Shown: positions 1 to 5,673 of the stretch, piece after piece | Numbering within the stretch: the stretch's first letter is position 1 | Layout of the letters: every line of letters starts with the position of its first letter | Source: Spirochaetaceae bacterium | GTDB taxonomy: Bacteria > Spirochaetota > Spirochaetia > Treponematales > Breznakiellaceae | Length of the DNA: 9,103 nucleotides | NCBI GenBank assembly: GCA_031265015.1 | Contig: JAISDG010000011.1 | Span: 1-9,103 of the forward strand | Direction: 5' to 3' | Notes under the pieces: model-generated | Seen by the model: only the letters and a program-made list of their open reading frames with translations | What the model was told of the DNA's origin: nothing | Databases searched by the model: none | Translations under genes and position numbers: made by a program

Positions 1-405
1 TCTATCGACAAGATAACCAAATCCACCGACAACGTACTCAACAAGTTTGAGGCCATAGACAGCGGGGTTAAAACCGTGTCCGATCAGGAAGAAAATATCC
101 GTAGCGCCATGGAGGAACAGGACGCGGGGAGCAAGCAGATATTGGAATCCATCGGCCAGTTGAACGAGGCGACCCAGATGGTCAAGGGCGGTTCACAGGA
201 GATGCTGGAAGGGAGCCGCCAGGTGATACTGGAGGGCAAAAACCTGGAACTGGCGACACAGGAGATCACCAACGGGATGAACGAGATGGCCGCCGGCGCG
301 GACCAGATCAACGTGTCGGTGAATCACGTAGATACCATCAGCGGGAAAAACAAGGAAAACATTGATGTCCTGGTCAGGGAGGTGGCAAAATTCAAAGTGG
401 ACTAA
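1..405 (+). CDS. Methyl-accepting chemotaxis protein, C-terminal fragment
   Basis: The frame is open from base 1 and ends at TAA 403-405, giving the last 134 residues of a longer protein whose start lies left of the window. The sequence is a polar, heptad-like helix rich in Glu, Gln, Ser and Asn, with stretches such as IRSAMEEQDAGSKQILESI, NEMAAGADQIN and a final NIDVLVREVAKFKVD. This is the C-terminal arm of the antiparallel coiled-coil signalling domain of chemoreceptors, and its wording resembles treponemal receptors. In that family the domain sits in the cytoplasm and passes ligand signals to CheW and CheA. The conserved hairpin tip and the sensor and membrane parts are not in the window, so the ligand cannot be judged. 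The GTG at 76 is an internal valine, not a start. The gene converges on the ComFB-like gene. Confidence 0.88.
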   Translation, partial: SIDKITKSTDNVLNKFEAIDSGVKTVSDQEENIRSAMEEQDAGSKQILESIGQLNEATQMVKGGSQEMLEGSRQVILEGKNLELATQEITNGMNEMAAGADQINVSVNHVDTISGKNKENIDVLVREVAKFKVD

Positions 406-413
406 CCCGTCCG

Positions 414-441
414 GAAGCTCCCCCGCGGAAGCGGCTCTTGG
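414..441 (+). repeat. GNRA-loop hairpin repeat, copy A
   Basis: This copy starts nine bases after the chemoreceptor stop codon. The core is CCGC-GGAA-GCGG, a 4-bp stem closing a GNRA tetraloop. CTCTT follows on the 3' side, and GGGG there can pair with the upstream C run. A second copy at 6264-6292 matches all but one base plus one extra G. There is no T run, so it is not a standard intrinsic terminator, although it could mark a transcript 3' end. The remaining intergenic sequence (442-520) holds only a weak 5-bp inverted repeat at 467-481. Confidence 0.55.
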
Positions 442-520
442 GGATAATGGACCCCGCTGCGAATGAACCTTCTCATAAGGTCCTTACCGGAATTTTACGC
501 TCTTAACAAAACCGTGTCCG

Positions 521-817
521 TTAATCGTGGGCGGGATTTTTACGGACCTTTTCAACGGCCCTGGTCACCGCTTCCTGCAGGGACCGGGCATAGGACGCTT
601 CGGTCATTGCCTGGGACGCATACTGGGTACCCAGGAGCGAAACCCGGTACAGGGGTTTGACCGTATTAAGGGCTATCGCGGCCATATCCACCACACAGGT
701 ATTGCAGCGGCAAATCTCTGCCCCATAGGCGGCAAGCTGGCGCTCCAGTTCCTCAATAACCAGCTTTTCGGACTCGTTCTTTAAAATATCAAAATCATAG
801 ACATCGGCAAAAGCCAT
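521..817 (-). CDS. ComFB-like small cysteine protein (98 aa)
   Basis: I choose the ATG at 815-817 because GGAGG lies about 8 bases upstream; an in-frame GTG at 832 would put that site inside the gene. The 98-residue product has an N-terminal helical part (residues 10-32) and then CRCNTCVVDMAAIALN at 36-51, with Cys36, Cys38 and Cys41, followed by PLYRVS. The cysteine cluster followed by a D-x-A-A-x-A-L-N helix and a P-x-Y-x-V strand is the pattern of the ComFB family (late competence protein ComFB). Members bind zinc through these cysteines, and some have been reported as cyclic-dinucleotide receptors. The role here is unknown; the name does not imply natural competence. The gene is the last on the minus strand, after dnaB, and converges on a chemoreceptor gene. 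Assignment rests on motif resemblance only. Confidence 0.7.
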   Translation of the reverse strand: MAFADVYDFDILKNESEKLVIEELERQLAAYGAEICRCNTCVVDMAAIALNTVKPLYRVSLLGTQYASQAMTEASYARSLQEAVTRAVEKVRKNPAHD

Positions 818-842
818 CGTTCTTCCCTCCACCGTTATTTTT

Positions 843-871
843 AGTATACGCTTTTTATCACATACACGCTA
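843..871 (-). promoter_or_regulatory. Possible promoter of the ComFB-like gene
   Basis: Read on the minus strand, TATACT at 843-848 is a good -10 hexamer placed about 26 bases before the chosen ATG. The matching -35 position (866-871) overlaps the dnaB stop codon and reads TAGCGT, a poor match. The gene may therefore have its own weak or activator-dependent promoter, or may be read through from dnaB, only 51 bases upstream. Confidence 0.35.
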
Positions 872-2212
872 TTGATGAACTCTGTCAAAGGAGACAAATT
901 TGGCATACTGGGGCAGGAACACAATGTCTACTATCCCCACGGGGCCGTTGCGCTGTTTGGCGATAATCAGCTCCGTTTTGTTGCTGGTTCCCTCTTTTCC
1001 CTTTCCGCTCTTTACGTCCGTTTCCCTCTCCCGGTGCAGGAACATCACCAGGTCTGCGTCCTGCTCTATGGAACCCGATTCCCGGATATCCGACAGGTTC
1101 GGCCGTTTACCCTCCGCGTCCCGCCTAAGCTGGGAAAGGGCTACCACGGGGATATCAAGCTCCCGGGCCAGGCTTTTTAAGGACCGGGAAATTTCGGCAA
1201 TCTGCTCGTGCCGGGGAATCTGGTAATTATCCGAGCTTATCAGCGTAAGGTAATCGATAAAGATAATCTCCACCCCCTGCTGGGCTTTAAGCCTCCGGGC
1301 CTGGGAACGGAGATCCAGCAGCTTAAGTCCCGGAGTATCCACAATATACAGGGGCGCTTCGTGGATCCGGGCCGCGGCGGCCATCAGCTTGCCGAAATCC
1401 TTGCCCGACAACAGTCCTGTCCGGATCTTCTGGGATTCGATCAGCGATTCGGAGGATATAAGCCGCAGACAAAGGGCCATATCGGACATTTCCAGGGAAA
1501 AAAAAGCCGCGGGTATTTTTTTTTCTATGGTGATATACGCCGCCATGGTCAGCCCTATGGCGGTCTTTCCCATGGAAGGCCGGGCCCCGATAATGATCAG
1601 TTCCGAATTTTGAAAGCCCGCGGTTACCGTATCCAGATCCCCAAACCCCGAGGGAATTCCTATCCACGCCTCTTTTGCGTGGTACCGTTTTTCTATTATG
1701 TCAACGGCGTCGGGTATCAGCTCCCGGGTGCTCTTGTATGAATAGGCCTGCCGGCTTTCTCCCAGTTCCAGAATCTGCTGCTGGGTTTCTTCCAGTATTA
1801 TCCTGGATTCCACCGATTCGTCAAAGGAACGGGTATTGACTTCCGCCGATACCCGGAGCAGGGCCCTTCTTAATGAACAGTCCTGTACCAGCCGGGCATA
1901 GTAATCTATGTTGGCGCTGGAAGGCACCACATTGGTCAGGGAGGCAACATAGGCCGCCCCCCCGGTTGCGTCCAGTTCGGCCATCTGCCGCAGTTCCGCG
2001 ACCACGGTAATGATGTCCGCTTTCTGCCGGCCCTGGTCATGGAGGTTAAGGATTGCCTTAAAAACCCTGCGGTTCGGGGTGGAATAAAAATCATCGGGCC
2101 GGATATACTGGAGCGCCGTGTCTATCGCGTCGTTATCCAGCAGGATGGCTCCCAGAACCGCCTGTTCCGCCTCATTATTATGGGGCGGAACCTTATCCTT
2201 TAACGGGGGCAT
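869..2212 (-). CDS. dnaB: Replicative DNA helicase DnaB
   Basis: This 447-residue protein is full length for the hexameric helicase that unwinds DNA at the replication fork and recruits primase. The N-terminal primase-interacting domain is visible at about residues 8-110 (PPHNNEAEQAVLGAILLD near the start). A linker follows, then a RecA-like motor from about 180. Visible motor motifs are Walker A GARPSMGKTA (209-218, Lys216 and Thr217), FSLEMS with catalytic Glu241, Walker B IIFIDYL with Asp320, ALSQLRR with Gln361, DIRESGSIEQDADLVMFLHRE (375-395), and KQRNGP (419-424) carrying the arginine-finger region. The start ATG is 19 bases after rplI and has no clear Shine-Dalgarno site, so translational coupling is likely. 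There is no intein. Two homopolymer runs lie in the motor region (see findings). Confidence 0.97.
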   Translation of the reverse strand: MPPLKDKVPPHNNEAEQAVLGAILLDNDAIDTALQYIRPDDFYSTPNRRVFKAILNLHDQGRQKADIITVVAELRQMAELDATGGAAYVASLTNVVPSSANIDYYARLVQDCSLRRALLRVSAEVNTRSFDESVESRIILEETQQQILELGESRQAYSYKSTRELIPDAVDIIEKRYHAKEAWIGIPSGFGDLDTVTAGFQNSELIIIGARPSMGKTAIGLTMAAYITIEKKIPAAFFSLEMSDMALCLRLISSESLIESQKIRTGLLSGKDFGKLMAAAARIHEAPLYIVDTPGLKLLDLRSQARRLKAQQGVEIIFIDYLTLISSDNYQIPRHEQIAEISRSLKSLARELDIPVVALSQLRRDAEGKRPNLSDIRESGSIEQDADLVMFLHRERETDVKSGKGKEGTSNKTELIIAKQRNGPVGIVDIVFLPQYAKFVSFDRVHQ

Positions 2213-2231
2213 GACGGGCCGTAATTAGGGT

Positions 2232-2957
2232 TTACCGGGCGTCATCCGCGGGAGCCTGGTTCTCTTCCGCCAAAGCGCCGGTATCCGCCGCAGGTACGGC
2301 TTCGGCTGCTGTTTCCGCCGCCGGTGAAGCGGAGGCCTCGGGTAACGCGGCTTCAGGTGAAACTGTCGCCGGAGTTTCGGCGGCAGTTTCACCGGTCCCG
2401 GCGGCGGCGGTTCCGGGAGCGGATTCCGCCGCTGCCGCCGCTACGGTATCTGCCGCCGGTTCCCGGCGGCGGCCCCGCTGGAGGGCGGAAGTTCTGGTTT
2501 CGGTTTTGATTGCCTGTCCCTCCACAATAACGGTACATTCCGCGGCGGAACTTTCGTACAGTTTTACGGAAACCTTGTACCGGCCTACGCTCTTAATGGT
2601 ATTGCCGGGAATTTCGATCTTTTTACGTTCAATCTGAAAACCCTGCTTAACCAGCTCATCCGCCACCGTTTGAACGGTAACGGCGCCGTAGAGCTTTCCG
2701 TTGGCTCCGGCGGGCATGGAGAGCGTCATGGTCAGGGCCTCGAGTTTTTCTTTCAGCCCCGCCGCGTCCTGCCGTTTCAGGGCTTTCCGCGCTTCTATTT
2801 CGTCCTTCCGTCCCTCAAAAAGCTGTATGGTCTTTTCATTATAGGGAAGGGCTATCCCCCTGGGAAAAAGGTAATTCCGGGCGTATCCTTTGGCCACATC
2901 CTTCACATCCCCTTCTTCGCCCAGGGTGGCAAGATCCTTGTTCAAAATAACTTTCAT
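2232..2957 (-). CDS. rplI: Ribosomal protein L9 with long Ala/Pro/Glu-rich C-terminal tail
   Basis: Residues 1 to about 148 are a complete L9: the N-terminal rRNA-binding domain (MKVILNKDL, GDVKDVAKGYARNYLFPRGIA), the long connecting helix (about 41-75), and the C-terminal domain (NGKLYGAVT, KKIEIPGNTIKSVGRYKVSVKL). L9 binds 23S rRNA at the base of the L1 stalk and supports translational fidelity. Typical L9 is about 150 residues; this one is 241. The extra 90 residues begin with a basic patch (RGRRR, 161-165) and continue as a low-complexity, probably disordered, net-acidic stretch of Ala, Pro, Glu, Thr and Ser. An AAGGAG ribosome site precedes the ATG. The gene is preceded by a gap with two hairpins and followed by dnaB, the usual partner. 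Confidence 0.96.
   Translation of the reverse strand: MKVILNKDLATLGEEGDVKDVAKGYARNYLFPRGIALPYNEKTIQLFEGRKDEIEARKALKRQDAAGLKEKLEALTMTLSMPAGANGKLYGAVTVQTVADELVKQGFQIERKKIEIPGNTIKSVGRYKVSVKLYESSAAECTVIVEGQAIKTETRTSALQRGRRREPAADTVAAAAAESAPGTAAAGTGETAAETPATVSPEAALPEASASPAAETAAEAVPAADTGALAEENQAPADDAR
2356..2393 (-). repeat. Inverted repeat inside the rplI tail coding region
   Basis: GGTGAAACTG (2356-2365) and CAGTTTCACC (2384-2393) are perfect 10-base inverted arms. An inner CGCC/GGCG helix (2367-2370 with 2379-2382) is separated from them by one mismatch, and the loop is 8 bases. In the minus-strand mRNA this would be a strong hairpin within the codons for the Ala-rich tail. It may affect transcription or decay between rplI and dnaB, or it may just reflect the repetitive codon content. 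Confidence 0.6.
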
Positions 2958-2998
2958 AAAACCAAGCTCCTTTACTGACTGTTTCGCTTGACAATACC

Positions 2999-3025
2999 GC
3001 TGTGAAAATCAAAGATTTTCACAGC
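2999..3025 (-). repeat. Perfect 12-bp hairpin between the membrane-protein gene and rplI
   Basis: GCTGTGAAAATC (2999-3010) and GATTTTCACAGC (3014-3025) are exact inverted complements around a 3-base loop. The hairpin lies about 40 bases before the rplI start on the transcribed minus strand. No U run follows, so it is not a standard rho-independent terminator. It could be an attenuator, an mRNA processing or stability site, an operator, or a copy of a dispersed palindromic repeat. Confidence 0.7.
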
Positions 3026-3055
3026 CCGCCCCGGAGTAGGAAGCGGTCGTATTAG

Positions 3056-3074
3056 TTCCCGCCAACGGCGGGGA
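3056..3074 (-). repeat. GC-rich hairpin just after the membrane-protein stop codon
   Basis: CCCGCC (3058-3063) pairs perfectly with GGCGGG (3067-3072) around a 3-base loop, and the stem extends by a G-T and an A-T pair to 8 bp. It starts two bases past the TAG of the membrane-protein gene. As no U run follows, it is more likely a 3'-end protecting or processing structure than a complete terminator. Confidence 0.5.
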
Positions 3075-3076
3075 GG

Positions 3077-4045
3077 CTACTGTTTCGGCGTCCGGAAGGG
3101 CACCCAGTTTTCCGCTATTCCTAAAAGCACCAGTAATCCAAAAAGCACCAGTAATCCAAAAGCCGCGGCGTTAACGCCGGAGGCAAAAAACAGGATCATT
3201 ATTCCCACATTGGCGATCACGCGCATAAAGGGGGGCGCTTTCAAAAGAAAGTACAGGGCAATCCCTCCGCCCTGAACAAAGTACAGTGTAGCGGATATGA
3301 CCAGAATGTTCCACCCGGCTATGTCCAGCAGTTCCATCTCTCCCAGCCGGCCCGCAAGAACAGCCCCCAGGGACAGGGACAGGATCCAGATTAAAACCGG
3401 AGGGGCATGAAAGGCCGGCAGATTTTCCCGGGCCGGGGCGCGCCGCAGGATCCTCACGATTCCCGCCGCTATCTGCCGGTTAACCCAGAGGAAGATCATG
3501 GACAAAGCCAGAATTCCACCCCGTAAACCGGCGTATACTCCGGCGGAAAGCAATTCTTCCGGGGCGGGGGCGGAAAAATCCCCGGAGGCGGAACCGGAAA
3601 GAGCGGCAAGGCGTTCGGCGACAAACTCATGCATCCGGGGATCCCCGGCCAGGGACAGAAAAATCGGTCCCATAACAAGGGCACAGACAAGCGCTCCGGC
3701 GATTATCCGGTAGGGAACGTCAAGAGCCGCCGTGAACCGCGTTAACGGCGCGTTTATCCAGGTAAAGACCAGGACCATGACCGAAAAATACAGGGCGCCC
3801 CACCGCAGGGAAACGGGATCCCCCGACCGGTAGATATACAGGCTGACGGATATAATAAGATTGGCCGCCACCGCGGTAATTCCGCAGGCCCAGGCGGTCT
3901 GAGCGCCCCCCAAAAAAGCGGCAAGCCCCAGGGGAAGCAGGAAAAAAAACTGAAAACCGGTCCGGCCGCAGAAAACGGAAAGCGCCGCGCAGGCCGCCGA
4001 TATCCCCAGGGAAACGGCGGCGGAAGTCGCGTGCCGGTTGTCCAC
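3077..4045 (-). CDS. Multipass membrane protein, YybS/DUF2232-like
   Basis: This 322-residue integral membrane protein has about nine hydrophobic segments (roughly 8-26, 31-46, 51-71, 82-98, 112-132, 168-188, 216-232, 243-266 and 274-306). A polar loop lies at 133-165 and a basic loop at 198-210. The C-terminal portion LYFVQGGGIALYFLL (254-268), ending in GIAENWVPFR (309-318), resembles the DUF2232 family that includes Bacillus YybS, whose function is not established. The start is GTG at 4043-4045, overlapping the rpsR TAG by one base, with GGCGGAG as ribosome site; this implies translational coupling. The position between rpsR and rplI matches the family's usual context. Residues 296-307 are two identical FGLLVL units from an 18-base tandem duplication. 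The family assignment is by resemblance and context. Confidence 0.75.
   Translation of the reverse strand: MDNRHATSAAVSLGISAACAALSVFCGRTGFQFFFLLPLGLAAFLGGAQTAWACGITAVAANLIISVSLYIYRSGDPVSLRWGALYFSVMVLVFTWINAPLTRFTAALDVPYRIIAGALVCALVMGPIFLSLAGDPRMHEFVAERLAALSGSASGDFSAPAPEELLSAGVYAGLRGGILALSMIFLWVNRQIAAGIVRILRRAPARENLPAFHAPPVLIWILSLSLGAVLAGRLGEMELLDIAGWNILVISATLYFVQGGGIALYFLLKAPPFMRVIANVGIMILFFASGVNAAAFGLLVLFGLLVLLGIAENWVPFRTPKQ
3123..3158 (-). repeat. 18-base tandem duplication in a membrane-segment codon run
   Basis: Two identical adjacent copies of AAAAGCACCAGTAATCCA (plus-strand sense) occupy 3123-3140 and 3141-3158. They are in frame and give FGLLVL twice in the last hydrophobic segment of the YybS-like protein. 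Perfect identity suggests a recent slippage or duplication. Confidence 0.95.
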
Positions 4046-4359
4046 TACTCCGCCACAAACGGCAGCAGCGCGATAATCCTGGCCCGCTTTATCGCGGCGG
4101 CCAGGGCCCGCTGGTGCTTTGCGCAGGTACCGGTAATCCGCCGGGGAAGGATCTTTCCCCTCTCGGTAATAAATCTGCGAAGCGTATCCGCGTCTTTGTA
4201 ATCGATCCTAAGCTTCTGGGTACAGAAGCGGCAGACTTTCTTTTTAAAATAAACCTTGCCCTTGCCCCGGCCGGTTTTGTCCTCGCCGTCCCGTCCGTCC
4301 ATCTGGACATCCCGGTCCTGCCGGGGGGGTCTTTCTTCCGTGTATTTTTCATCGGACAT
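4045..4359 (-). CDS. rpsR: Ribosomal protein S18, zinc-site form
   Basis: The S18 core is complete from about residue 36 to 104: [26 protein letters not shown], then [19 protein letters not shown], ending in [12 protein letters not shown]18 sits on the 30S platform as a heterodimer with S6. Cys43, Cys46, Cys79 and His82 form the CxxC...CxxH set of the zinc-binding version of S18, which some bacteria replace with a zinc-free copy. A charged, probably disordered extension of about 35 residues precedes the core and contains a C7 run (4321-4327). The ribosome site AGGAG lies in the 11-base gap after ssb. The TAG stop overlaps the GTG start of the membrane-protein gene. Confidence 0.96.
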   Translation of the reverse strand: MSDEKYTEERPPRQDRDVQMDGRDGEDKTGRGKGKVYFKKKVCRFCTQKLRIDYKDADTLRRFITERGKILPRRITGTCAKHQRALAAAIKRARIIALLPFVAE

Positions 4360-4370
4360 GGTACAACTCC

Positions 4371-4826
4371 TTAAAAGGGAATATCATTGGTAAAGCCGTC
4401 GTCGCCGGCGGAAACCGGGGCGCTGTCCTGGCGGGGAGCGCCTCCGTTATACGAAGCGCCGGTACCGTTGGAGCCGCCGTAGGAAGAAGAAGCGCCGCCG
4501 GTACCTCCGCCCAAAAGCTGCAGGTTGGCGGCCACAATTTCCACCTTGGAACGGTTCTGCCCGTCCTGCTCCCAGCGGTCCTGGCGCAGTTCCCCGTCCA
4601 CGCCGACCTGTTTGCCCTTGACCAGATACTGGTTAAGGGTTTCACCCTGCCTTCCCCAGAGTACCACGTCGAAGAAATTGGGCTCGTCCACCCACTGTTC
4701 CCCCGATTTCCGGCGGCGGTTAACCGCGATAGAAAATTTGCACACCGCCTGACCGTTGGCGGTATACTTAAGTTCCGCGTCCCTGGTCAATCTGCCGATT
4801 AACACCACATGGTTAAGGTCCGCCAT
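4371..4826 (-). CDS. ssb: Single-stranded DNA-binding protein
   Basis: The 151-residue product has an N-terminal OB fold (about 1-106) with the SSB signatures [38 protein letters not shown] and [20 protein letters not shown] Gly/Ser-rich linker (107-139) follows, and the protein ends in the acidic tip [10 protein letters not shown], which docks partner proteins of replication and repair. SSB coats single-stranded DNA as a tetramer. The ATG lies two bases after the rpsF stop, with GAGGAAT as ribosome site overlapping the end of rpsF, so the two genes are co-translated. The rpsF-ssb-rpsR order is the classic bacterial arrangement. Confidence 0.98.
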   Translation of the reverse strand: MADLNHVVLIGRLTRDAELKYTANGQAVCKFSIAVNRRRKSGEQWVDEPNFFDVVLWGRQGETLNQYLVKGKQVGVDGELRQDRWEQDGQNRSKVEIVAANLQLLGGGTGGASSSYGGSNGTGASYNGGAPRQDSAPVSAGDDGFTNDIPF

Positions 4827-4828
4827 GG

Positions 4829-5110
4829 CTATTCCTCTATGACAACAAAGAGATAGCGCAGAAGATTGGCGTTCAGCTTGAACGCCCTGTCCAAAACGCT
4901 GATCCTGGCGGGATCCGCCTTGAGGGTAAAGAGCACATACCGGCCCCGCCGCCTTTTTTTGATCTCATAGGCCAGATCCCGGTCTCCGGTTTCATCCGCT
5001 TTGACGATTTCCGCCCCCTGGGCGGCAAGGTCGGCCAGGACGGCAGCTCTTCCCGCCTGGTACTGGTCTTCTTCCAAGGGGAAGATGACCGTCAGCTCAT
5101 ACTGACGCAT
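4829..5110 (-). CDS. rpsF: Ribosomal protein S6
   Basis: The 93-residue protein begins MRQYELTVIFPLEEDQ and contains DLAYEIKKRRRGRYVLFTLKAD and LDRAFKLNANLLRYLFVVI, the standard S6 ferredoxin-like fold. S6 pairs with S18 on the 30S platform. A strong AAGGAGG ribosome site lies 5 bases upstream of the ATG, partly inside a small leader hairpin. It is the first gene of the minus-strand operon. The protein lacks the long acidic or glutamate-extended tail found in some S6 proteins. Confidence 0.97.
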   Translation of the reverse strand: MRQYELTVIFPLEEDQYQAGRAAVLADLAAQGAEIVKADETGDRDLAYEIKKRRRGRYVLFTLKADPARISVLDRAFKLNANLLRYLFVVIEE

Positions 5111-5112
5111 AG

Positions 5113-5127
5113 GTCCTCCTTTCGGAC
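5113..5127 (-). promoter_or_regulatory. rpsF ribosome-site hairpin in the leader
   Basis: In the minus-strand transcript, GTCC and GGAC pair around GAAAGGA, so the Shine-Dalgarno sequence AAGGAGG lies in the loop and 3' arm of a small hairpin. A CCG triplet is in the 5' arm. In many bacteria the S6:S18 complex represses its own operon by binding a leader structure with a CCG near the ribosome site; this would fit, but only as inference. Confidence 0.4.
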
Positions 5128-5138
5128 AATGATTTTAG

Positions 5139-5159
5139 GCCCGCTTTCAGGAAGCAGGC
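5139..5159 (-). promoter_or_regulatory. rpsF leader hairpin
   Basis: The minus-strand leader contains GCCTGCTT and AAGCGGGC, an 8-bp stem with one G-U pair, closing a 5-base CCTGA loop. It lies between the predicted transcription start (near 5167) and the rpsF ribosome-site hairpin, so it would be part of a roughly 57-base structured leader. A role in ribosomal-protein feedback is possible. Confidence 0.45.
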
Positions 5160-5173
5160 AAAGAGGTAAAAGA

Positions 5174-5202
5174 AGTATACCAAAACAGAAGTATCTTGTC
5201 AA
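5174..5202 (-). promoter_or_regulatory. Sigma-70 type promoter of the rpsF operon
   Basis: On the minus strand, TTGACA (5197-5202) and TATACT (5174-5179) are separated by exactly 17 bases. This is an almost perfect consensus housekeeping promoter, as expected for a highly expressed ribosomal-protein operon. Predicted transcription starts near 5167, giving a leader of about 57 bases before the rpsF ATG. Confidence 0.88.
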
Positions 5203-5230
5203 ACCCCGCCGTCCTGCCGAAAATAGGAAT

Positions 5231-5671
5231 ATGAACAGGCATATCAATTTTGAAGATAATATTTTTATTTTGAATATACGGATACGGATGATACAGGACC
5301 TCTTGATTCTTGATGCCGACGCGGATCTGTTTTTGAACAAAACCCTGGAGGATATTGATTTTATTAACGCCGGCCTTGCCAGCCTGCTGGGCAGCCTTAA
5401 GGAAAATTTCAGGCTCCTTGACCGGGACGATCAGTTCCACAACCTGCTGAATACCGAACGGCAGTTCTGCGAGGTGCTGGGCGAAATGGACCAGGGGGAG
5501 GGAAACATTTCCGGCATCCAGTACCCCGAGCTGCGGGAACGGGTTGAATTTTTGCTGAACCGCTCTCAGGAACGCCGGCATGCCATAGAAGACCTGATCG
5601 TGGAAGCAAGGCAGCTGACCCTGGAACCTGTGGTGGGCTACGACGAACTCCACGAACTCCTCAACCGCTAG
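5231..5671 (+). CDS. Unrecognised helical protein (146 aa) upstream of rsmD
   Basis: I place the start at the ATG at 5231, preceded by TAGGA. The frame is open back to an ATG at 5129, but that longer version would cross the rpsF promoter and its first 34 residues are basic and unlike a folded protein. The spacing from TAGGA to ATG is short, so the ATG at 5288 remains possible. The product is soluble, acidic and mostly helical, with no signal peptide or membrane segment. It has amphipathic stretches at about 18-64, 72-88 and 98-130, and ends in a helix with ELHELLNR. I do not recognise the family and assign no function. It stops two bases before rsmD, so the two genes are probably co-transcribed. 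Confidence 0.75.
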   Translation: MNRHINFEDNIFILNIRIRMIQDLLILDADADLFLNKTLEDIDFINAGLASLLGSLKENFRLLDRDDQFHNLLNTERQFCEVLGEMDQGEGNISGIQYPELRERVEFLLNRSQERRHAIEDLIVEARQLTLEPVVGYDELHELLNR

Positions 5672-5673
5672 AA

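Noticed and set aside
467..481. Terminator between the convergent chemoreceptor and ComFB-like genes
   Set aside because: ACCTT-CTCAT-AAGGT is only a 5-bp stem with no T run on either side, too weak to call.
463..784. Plus-strand open frames opposite the ComFB-like gene
   Set aside because: The minus-strand frame has a family motif and a good ribosome site; these do not.
1208..1741. Plus-strand open frame of 177 codons inside dnaB
   Set aside because: It is antisense to conserved helicase motifs and resembles no protein I know; a shadow frame.
5129..5230. N-terminal extension of the 146-residue protein from ATG 5129
   Set aside because: It would run through the rpsF leader and promoter and encodes a basic segment without fold-like character.
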